From CATQHW01 sp965243545 (GTDB taxonomy: Bacteria > Spirochaetota > Spirochaetia > SZUA-6 > Bin103), in the NCBI GenBank assembly GCA_965243545.1, contig OZ251573.1:2108001-2172000 (forward strand): 64,000 nucleotides of DNA, read 5' to 3'. How positions within the stretch are numbered: the first letter of the stretch is position 1; each line of letters opens with the position of its first letter. Below the pieces are notes generated by a model, which did no database searches, was not told the origin of the DNA, and saw only the letters and a program-made list of their open reading frames with translations. Shown piece by piece: positions 52,655-59,084 of the stretch. The position numbers were made by a program, and so were the translations under genes.

Positions 52655-55039
52655 TCAGGCGCTCTCCCGGTAGAGGGCGTCTTGCAGGTCGTGCACGGCC
52701 GCGACGAAGGCTTCCTTGCCGCCGAATGCCCGCACGAGCTGCACGGTGGTGCCGAGCTCGGTCAGCGGCGGGACCTTGAGTACCAGCGGGTCTTCCAGGT
52801 TGACGATGCCCTCGTCGGCGTACTTGGTGAGCAGGGCGTCCAGCACCGCGCGCGCCTTGGCGCCGTGCTTGGCGAACACGTCGCGCTTGCGGACCTGCGC
52901 GGCCCGCTCGCGCCGGGTGAGCGGCTTGGCGTCAAAGGCGACGTGGCAGATCAGGTCGAAGGGGTCGAGATCGCGGCCAAGCTCCTCGATCAGCACGTCG
53001 AAGCGCAGTCCCTCCGCGGCCAGCTCCTCCACTATCGCCTGCTTGCGGTCGGCCTTTCGCCAGCGCTTGAGGAAGTCGTCGAGACTGGCGAAGCGCTTGC
53101 GGAGCGCCTTCCGGGTAAAGTCGCGCAACGACTCGGTGACCAGCCGCCCCGACCGGTCCAGGTAGGAAACCCGCTCGGCCATGACATCGGCTTCCACGCC
53201 GTCCACGTAGACCTTGCGGCTGCCGCCGCCGGGCAGCGGCGGTTCCGGTTCGCGCAAGCGGTCATCATCATCGTCATCATCCGGCGGGACGATGCGTTCG
53301 TCCTCGTCCGGTTCGTAGACTTGCACCGGCTCGCCGTCGAAGTCGGGATCGGCGAAGTGGTTGGTGGCGCCGCGGAAGTCGATCAACGTGAAGTAGAGCT
53401 TGTCGGTTTCCTCGTGGATGCGCGTGCCGCGCCCGAGAATCTGCTTGAACTCGGTCATGGAGCCGACGACGCGGTCGAGCACGATCAGCCGGCAGGTCGG
53501 CACGTCTACGCCGGTCGAAAGCAGGCGCGAAGTCGTGACCAACGCCGGATAGCGCGATTCGGGATCGATGAAGTTGCCCAGGTCCTCCTGCCCCAGTCTG
53601 TCGCCGCCGGTGATGCGCATGACGTAGCGGTGATTGGCGGCCGCCAGGTCGGCGTTCTCGTTGACGAGCGCCTGTCGCATGCGCCCCGCGTGTTCCTGAT
53701 CCACGCAGAAGACGATGGTCTTGGCGAAGCGGTCGCCGCTCTCCCTGAGATACTCCGTGACCTTGCCCGCCACCAGCTTGGTGCGCTCGTCCAGCACCAG
53801 CACACGGTCGAAGTCGGTGGTATTGTAGATGCGATCTTCGACTTCGCTGCCGTCGCGGTCGAGCTGGCCGGATTCGGGCCGGTATCCCTCCACGTCGCGG
53901 TCGACGTGGACCCGGACCACCTTGTAGGGCGCCAGAAAACCATCCTGAATACCCTGCTTCAGCGAGTAGGTGTAGACCGGATCGCCAAAATAATCGATGT
54001 TGGAGACGTACTCCGTCTCCTTGGGCGTGGCGGTAAGGCCGATCTGAGTCGCGGACGAAAAGTATTCCAGTATCTCGCGCCAAGCCGAATCGTCCGCGGC
54101 GCTGCCGCGATGACACTCGTCGATCACGATCAGGTCGAAGAAGTCGCGCGAAAACTCGCGAAAGACCTTCTGGCGCTCCTGCGGCCCGGTGATCGCCTGA
54201 TAGAGACCGAGATAGACTTCGTAGGAGGTGTCGATGCGGCGGGTGCGGCGGCGGGCGGCGTTCGGAGCGGCGGCGCGCACGGCTTCGATGGTCCCCGCTC
54301 TGGTCGACAGCTTGGTCATGGCCGCGCCGAAGGGCCGGAAGTCGTTGACCATCGTCTGATCGACCAGCACGTTGCGGTCGGCCAGGAACAGGATGCGCTG
54401 CTTGCGGCGCGCCTTCCACAGCCGCCAGATGATCTGAAAGGCGGTGTAGGTCTTGCCGGTACCGGTCGCCATCACCAGCAGGAGACGCTGCCGGCCCTTG
54501 GCGATCGCCTCGACGGCGGCGTTGATGGCGTTGACCTGGTAGTAGCGCGGCGCCTTGCCGCCGGCGTCGTCGAAGTAGTCCTGCAGGACGACTGCCTCGC
54601 TCTTGGGCGGCAGCCCTTTCCAGGCGCGGTAGCGCGCCCACAGGTCCTCCGGGGAGGGAAAGGAGTCGAGAGGGAGCGTGGTTTCCGGGCTGCGCCCGGC
54701 CGCGGTGCGGTCATGGAACAGGAACCCGTCGCCGTTGGTCGAGAACACGAACGGCGCGCCCAGGGTCTCCGCGTAGTCGAGCGCCTGCTGGATACCGTCG
54801 CCGATGGCGTGGGCGCCGTCCTTGGCCTCGACCACGGCCAGCGGCAGGTTCGGCTTGTAGTACAGCACGTAGTCCGCCCGCTTCCCCTGCCCCCGGCTGA
54901 CCAGCCTGCCGCGCACGATGATGCGCCCCTTGGTGAACGCGACCTCCTCGCGGATCTGCGTGCTCCGGTCCCACCCCGCCTTGCGCAACGCCGGCGTGAT
55001 GAACCTGCTGCAGATGTCCCGTTCAGTAAGCTGCTTCAT
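52655..55039 (-). CDS. hsdR: Type I restriction endonuclease subunit R (EcoEI-type)
   Basis: 794 residues. N-terminal nuclease domain with RADYVLYYKPNLPLAVVEAKDG (D..ExK core ~55-72), Walker A MATGTGKTYTAF (~193), DECHRG as motif II (~306) and GLTATPKETEY, LGRGTRIHEET as motif VI. An acidic linker (DDDDDDDR, ~590) precedes the C-terminal EcoEI_R_C domain. All catalytic motifs are intact, so the type I system looks functional. Confidence 0.93.
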   Translation of the reverse strand: MKQLTERDICSRFITPALRKAGWDRSTQIREEVAFTKGRIIVRGRLVSRGQGKRADYVLYYKPNLPLAVVEAKDGAHAIGDGIQQALDYAETLGAPFVFSTNGDGFLFHDRTAAGRSPETTLPLDSFPSPEDLWARYRAWKGLPPKSEAVVLQDYFDDAGGKAPRYYQVNAINAAVEAIAKGRQRLLLVMATGTGKTYTAFQIIWRLWKARRKQRILFLADRNVLVDQTMVNDFRPFGAAMTKLSTRAGTIEAVRAAAPNAARRRTRRIDTSYEVYLGLYQAITGPQERQKVFREFSRDFFDLIVIDECHRGSAADDSAWREILEYFSSATQIGLTATPKETEYVSNIDYFGDPVYTYSLKQGIQDGFLAPYKVVRVHVDRDVEGYRPESGQLDRDGSEVEDRIYNTTDFDRVLVLDERTKLVAGKVTEYLRESGDRFAKTIVFCVDQEHAGRMRQALVNENADLAAANHRYVMRITGGDRLGQEDLGNFIDPESRYPALVTTSRLLSTGVDVPTCRLIVLDRVVGSMTEFKQILGRGTRIHEETDKLYFTLIDFRGATNHFADPDFDGEPVQVYEPDEDERIVPPDDDDDDDRLREPEPPLPGGGSRKVYVDGVEADVMAERVSYLDRSGRLVTESLRDFTRKALRKRFASLDDFLKRWRKADRKQAIVEELAAEGLRFDVLIEELGRDLDPFDLICHVAFDAKPLTRRERAAQVRKRDVFAKHGAKARAVLDALLTKYADEGIVNLEDPLVLKVPPLTELGTTVQLVRAFGGKEAFVAAVHDLQDALYRESA

Positions 55040-55313
55040 GTCGATGCGCGGAGCGTGCTGTTTGCGAGCCGTGAAAGCGGACCCGGCCGGGTGCCGCCGC
55101 CGTCAACTCGCATTCGGCGCGCCGTTTCAGTATACTACCTCGGTTCTCGGCCGCGCAGTGGGGCAGCCGCAGTGAGGATGTCGAAGCCCATGGCAGACTT
55201 ACGCCGTAGCGCAGAAAGGCCATCGATGCACCGTTTCGTCGGTGTCGCCGGCCCTGACCTCCCGATTCGGCGCGTCACCATCGACACACCATGCTGAGTC
55301 CCATCGTTTCCTG
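55040..55313. other. Intergenic region between hsdR and the HigA-like gene
   Basis: 274 bp with no supported gene. It contains a palindrome AGTATACT (55129-55136) that could give a TATACT -10 box on either strand, about 90 bp from hsdR. No -35 of good quality is visible and no HigB toxin frame is found. Confidence 0.4.
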
Positions 55314-55577
55314 ATGATCCGGGCCGTAACCGTGGCACGAGTGAGAACGCATCCCGGCAGTGTCTTGCGGGCGGAGCTGCAGGCCAGGGAAATGAGCGCA
55401 AACCAACTTGCGCTCGCGATCCGCGTCCCCGCCAACCGGGTGAAGGCGATTCTCCGTGGCGAACGCGCCGTCTCAGCGGACACTGCGCTACGCTTGGGGC
55501 GATACCTTGGAACGGGCCCCGAGATTTGGATGAATCTTCAGAGCAGGTACGACGTCTCGGTCACTCAGCGCCGGTAA
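55314..55577 (+). CDS. HigA-like XRE family antitoxin/regulator
   Basis: 87 residues from ATG 55314. TVARVRTHPGSVLRAELQAR followed by ANQLALAIRVPANRVKAILRGERAVSADTALRLGRYLG is the HigA helix-turn-helix, ending in WMNLQSRYDV. HigA normally follows a HigB toxin gene; none is recognisable upstream, so this is a solitary antitoxin or its toxin has been lost. It could also have been kept as an anti-toxin decoy. Confidence 0.85.
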   Translation: MIRAVTVARVRTHPGSVLRAELQAREMSANQLALAIRVPANRVKAILRGERAVSADTALRLGRYLGTGPEIWMNLQSRYDVSVTQRR

Positions 55578-55592
55578 CGCATCACCACCGGA

Positions 55593-56255
55593 TCAGTTGC
55601 CGCTACGGCTGGCGGCCGGCACGTGCGCCACCGAGCCGACGCTCACGAAATCGGTGTAGCGCGGCGAGCCGCCGGCGATGCGTCCGCGCGGCCAATGGAC
55701 CAGCTCGGTAATACTGGCGTTGGCGATCGGGAAATCGTGCATCACCGGGGTACCGGGGCCGACCCCCATCGCCCAGCTGATGGCCGCGTCGATAGTCCCC
55801 GCATGGGCGACCACCGCCACGCATCCGCCAATGTGGCGAGCGACGATCCGGTCGAGCGCCGCGGCTACACGGAGCGCGAACTCGCGCGGGGTATCGCTAT
55901 CGGGCGCCAGCCGGTCGTCCGGGCGCCACGCCAGAAGATCGTCGCGGCGCTCGCGCAGCTGCTCCAGCGTGAGTCCGGGCTCCGAAATGCTGCCGAATAC
56001 GAACTCGCGCAAGCGCTCATCGACCGCTACCGCCAAGCCGGACGCCTCGGCGATCAGATCGGCGGTCTGACGAGCCCGCCGCGCCGGGCTCGCGTAGAGC
56101 GCGTCCGGCCGCCGAGCGGCGATGACGCCGGCCGCGGCGTCACCCTGCGCCCGGCCGACCGCCGACAGCCCCGCCTCGTCATAGCTGTCGCCGGGAACGT
56201 TGCGCGCCTGCGCATGGCGGACCAGAAACAGGCGGATAACTGGGAATTCATTCAT
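55593..56255 (-). CDS. Histidine phosphatase family protein (phosphoglycerate mutase-like)
   Basis: 220 residues from ATG 56255. LFLVRHAQARN (catalytic His in RHA), SPARRARQTAD, an acidic REFVFG region and VVAHAGTID (second His). A broad-specificity phosphatase of the branch that includes cobalamin and sugar phosphatases. It begins 16 bp after the HicB-RT stop on the same strand, so the two could be co-transcribed; whether it belongs to that system is unknown. Convergent with the HigA-like gene, 15 bp apart. Confidence 0.85.
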   Translation of the reverse strand: MNEFPVIRLFLVRHAQARNVPGDSYDEAGLSAVGRAQGDAAAGVIAARRPDALYASPARRARQTADLIAEASGLAVAVDERLREFVFGSISEPGLTLEQLRERRDDLLAWRPDDRLAPDSDTPREFALRVAAALDRIVARHIGGCVAVVAHAGTIDAAISWAMGVGPGTPVMHDFPIANASITELVHWPRGRIAGGSPRYTDFVSVGSVAHVPAASRSGN

Positions 56256-56271
56256 GGTGCAAACGTCAACA

Positions 56272-58098
56272 TTACTCGCATCTGCGAAGCAAGTAGTTGG
56301 CAATAGCCTTATCCAAAAATTCTCCTTTCTTTCTGATCAACCTCAACCAGTGCTTCTTTTCGTCTTCGGGAAGAATGTCCGCCGCATAGATCACTGCTCT
56401 CTTGTCCCATGGAGATAGATTCATTATCTCCTCCTTTTTTTGACGCACCCACTGTATGTTATTGAATGCTCTTGCAAGCAAGGCGTGCGGCCTGATCCCC
56501 AATTCACTCCTCGCCGAATCTGCCAACTCCATAGCAGCTGCGTACTCGGCCATGGCCGGCCTCTCCTGCAGCAGGTGTAGCACCCACATGCGAACATACG
56601 GACACGACAGGTGTGATTCCTGCGCAACCATCCGAAGCCGGTCCCCCACGTTCCGCACGACATCAAAGCTGTCGGGAAGCGTCGCGAGAAGATAAAGACA
56701 TACATCGCGGAACACCGGGATCAACGTCTCCAGATTGTCGAGCACGAGAGGGTACAGAATACACGACCGAATCGACGTTGCCCGGCGCAGCACGTATTGT
56801 ACCATCCCCGCCCTTATTGGATCGTGGTTAACCGCTTCATGAAACAACCGTGTCAGCGCTTCCTCCATCTCTTCTTTTGAGTGTTCTTCTTCCGAACCAC
56901 CGCTCTCGTTGATTGCATATCCGAACCACATCGCGATTTGTTCGTCAAGTATCTGCTCTTTCTCGTCTTGTTCCTTACGCTCGGGATCTTCCAGCCAGTT
57001 CAGAAAATCATTCGACGGCTGAAGCCTGGTCTTCGCACTTCCAATTGTCAGCCGATGGCCTGTATAAAGATAGTGATAAAGATGTTGAAGAACATCAGTC
57101 GCTTCTCGCCGACTGTTCACAAATATACGATAATCATCGGCGTACCTGGTGAATCTGTGTTTATCCACCAACGACCGGTCGATGTCGTTCAATAGGGATT
57201 CCGCGAGAACGTGAGAGGCTGCCGGTCCGATCGGTATTCCCTGAGATTGACGAGCCGTGACGGTTCCCAGAAATCGTTCGATGTTCTTCGATCTCCGGGC
57301 CGAAATTCCCATGCTTTGCAGCGCGCCTTGAACTCTATGATGATAGATCTGATTGTAAAACTCGGCGATGTCGACATGGAGTACAAACTTATGTTCACCG
57401 GCCAGCCCTAGCGACTGAGTATGGTAGCTCCGCCATCCGTTATCAGCGGGGAAAAAATCGCCTGCAGATGTGGGATGTATCCGATAGGAACACGCCACGC
57501 GACTATCGACGGAAAGCCTCCCACTCTCGACTCTATCGCTAATCTCATACACGGCGGCTGTATAGACAATCGAGTCAATCGGATCGAGCTGATGGCTCAC
57601 GCGAAAATCAAGTGTCGACTTAGGAACAAGAAAAAGCCGCGCGTCCTTCGTATCACAGGACGCCAAGTCGAGGTCTTCGACATGTTTGCGAATTGCGTCA
57701 TCGTCGATGGTCAAATACTCGAAGGGCGTTGGAAAAATATCCGTATCTCCGTGCTTCTGAAGGTGCGATATCGCCCAGTCTACCGCCTGACTACTGATCT
57801 GGTCTTTCTCGAACTGGTCGTTCTGTTTTGGCGGCCGTGATACTTTGTTTTTTGTCGGAGCCTGCAATGGAGCGGCGTCCCGTGACTTGCTCGGAACTCT
57901 TGGCTGTACACCGTCCTCGCGGCACATGTCGAGAAACACGTCAAGCGACTCTTTCGCTTCCCGCTTCAGCCCCTCGACATCCTGTGCATAGAAATCCGCG
58001 CCGCCGTTGAGATCGACGAACTCCCCTCGAAACATTTCGATTTCCGGGTCGTACTGAATCACGGCGCGATAGCCGTCGATTGATATGGTATTGGTCAC
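56272..58098 (-). CDS. HicB antitoxin domain fused to a reverse transcriptase
   Basis: 608 residues from GTG 58098, which overlaps the hicA stop (GTGA). Residues 1-~70 are a HicB domain: TNTISIDGYRAVIQYDPEIE, MFRGEFVDLNGGADFYAQDV, EGLKREAKESLDVFLDMC. A Lys/Pro-rich linker (~75-105) follows, then a reverse-transcriptase domain: LHVDIAEFYNQI (first catalytic Asp ~240), GIPIGPAASHVLAE, and FTRYADDYRIF (YADD ~317-320). The last ~200 residues are helical with no recognised motif. The RT part is visibly A/T-richer than the HicB part. One uninterrupted frame; HicB normally ends after its own short tail. RTs of this general kind are often antiphage. Confidence 0.85.
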   Translation of the reverse strand: MTNTISIDGYRAVIQYDPEIEMFRGEFVDLNGGADFYAQDVEGLKREAKESLDVFLDMCREDGVQPRVPSKSRDAAPLQAPTKNKVSRPPKQNDQFEKDQISSQAVDWAISHLQKHGDTDIFPTPFEYLTIDDDAIRKHVEDLDLASCDTKDARLFLVPKSTLDFRVSHQLDPIDSIVYTAAVYEISDRVESGRLSVDSRVACSYRIHPTSAGDFFPADNGWRSYHTQSLGLAGEHKFVLHVDIAEFYNQIYHHRVQGALQSMGISARRSKNIERFLGTVTARQSQGIPIGPAASHVLAESLLNDIDRSLVDKHRFTRYADDYRIFVNSRREATDVLQHLYHYLYTGHRLTIGSAKTRLQPSNDFLNWLEDPERKEQDEKEQILDEQIAMWFGYAINESGGSEEEHSKEEMEEALTRLFHEAVNHDPIRAGMVQYVLRRATSIRSCILYPLVLDNLETLIPVFRDVCLYLLATLPDSFDVVRNVGDRLRMVAQESHLSCPYVRMWVLHLLQERPAMAEYAAAMELADSARSELGIRPHALLARAFNNIQWVRQKKEEIMNLSPWDKRAVIYAADILPEDEKKHWLRLIRKKGEFLDKAIANYLLRRCE

Positions 58099-58349
58099 GG
58101 CTCCACTCCATTTTGCTGCAGCCACGTCCGTATGCTTGCCACAGCTCCCTTGTCGGTGGCGGGCCGAGGATGCGGGCGGTGAAACACGCGCCGCTCACCG
58201 AACAGCCGCACTCCGATGCGGGAGCCCCTGCGCTGGCTGACATCGGCGCCCAAAGCGACGAACAGCGCCTCTATGTCATGCCACCGGATGGTCCCGCTGG
58301 TAGGGCGACTGAAGATCGCGCGGAGCGTCTGCCGATGTCGACGGTTCAA
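58095..58349 (-). CDS. hicA: HicA-like toxin
   Basis: 84 residues from TTG 58349, the first start after an in-frame stop. RHRQTLRAIFSRPTSGTIRW, HDIEALFVALGADVSQRRGS and VFHRPHPRPATDKGAVASIR match the HicA (YcfA) double-stranded-RNA-binding-fold mRNA interferase in the subclass that pairs with HicB proteins of the IDGYKAVIQFDPE type. The GSH catalytic His is GSR, as I recall for this subclass. The stop overlaps the HicB-RT start, so toxin and fused antitoxin are made together. Confidence 0.85.
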   Translation of the reverse strand: MNRRHRQTLRAIFSRPTSGTIRWHDIEALFVALGADVSQRRGSRIGVRLFGERRVFHRPHPRPATDKGAVASIRTWLQQNGVEP

Positions 58350-58357
58350 TCCAGGTC

Positions 58358-58387
58358 ATGGTACTGTGGAACTATGCTGAATGTCAA
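58358..58387 (-). promoter_or_regulatory. hicA promoter
   Basis: TTGACA (58387-58382), 18-bp spacer, TACCAT (58363-58358) on the minus strand. Transcription should begin ~2 nt before the TTG start of hicA, so the mRNA is essentially leaderless. Confidence 0.55.
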
Positions 58388-59084
58388 CACGCGCGTAATT
58401 CACCTCCGTCGACGCGGACGACCCGTAACTGCGTCGTCATGACGCAGACGCCTATGATTTGGCCAGCACACAACAGCACCAAACCGCGCGTGCGCTTCAT
58501 GTTTCACGATACGCGCGGTTGCCGCTGAGGTCAAGCGCTGTTAGCCTGTCAACGGCGAAAGCCGATTGCACGAGATGGCGGCCAACACGGATTCCCAGGA
58601 GAGCGGCAGAGTGTCTACGGGTGTAGGCGGAACCGCTGACCGAAATCGAGAACCCGGCACTTGGCAACATGCCCGACACCGCAGGCGGCAAGCCCGTGCC
58701 TCGTGCGGACCCATCACCTCCGGAGCCGATCGGCGGACGCATAACTTCATCGATCATCTCCTAGCGATACCTGATGTCGGCGACGACGGGGACTTTGACC
58801 GCCCGCGCTCCGAGCCGCATCGTTGAACGGTGAATCGCTCGTACTACGCCCGCGCACCGGTACCGGTCCGGCGGGGAAGATCGCCGCTGTAGGCAGCGAG
58901 CAGCCGCTCGAACCGGCCCGTGCTGTCGAAGAGTCCGTCGGCGGGCGCGCTGCAGCCAGAGCCGCCGGAAGTCGTCGAGCCGGCAGCAGGGTCATGCTCC
59001 CCTTCCGCGCCGGCGCTGCCGATCCGGTCCCGTAACCATCGGCAGGAACGAACGTATCACGCCGGAGCGGGATGCGTCCGACGG
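58388..59084. other. Non-coding region between hicA-RT and the permease fusion
   Basis: About 700 bp with no gene I can support. It contains a hairpin with a perfect 8-bp stem CCGCGCGT/ACGCGCGG (58484-58491 with 58511-58518), ~100 bp upstream of the hicA promoter. Short minus-strand frames (for example 58497-58757) have no recognisable motif. A structured RNA serving the reverse transcriptase could lie here but nothing proves it. Confidence 0.4.

Noticed and set aside
55040..55313. HigB toxin gene upstream of HigA
   Set aside because: No frame gives a HigB-like product; only short unrelated ORFs.
58497..58757. 86-codon minus-strand ORF
   Set aside because: No motif, no ribosome-binding site and no coupling to a neighbour.
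58350..58840. Retron-type msr/msd RNA for the reverse transcriptase
   Set aside because: No pair of inverted repeats plus conserved structure could be identified by eye; the single 8-bp stem is not enough.
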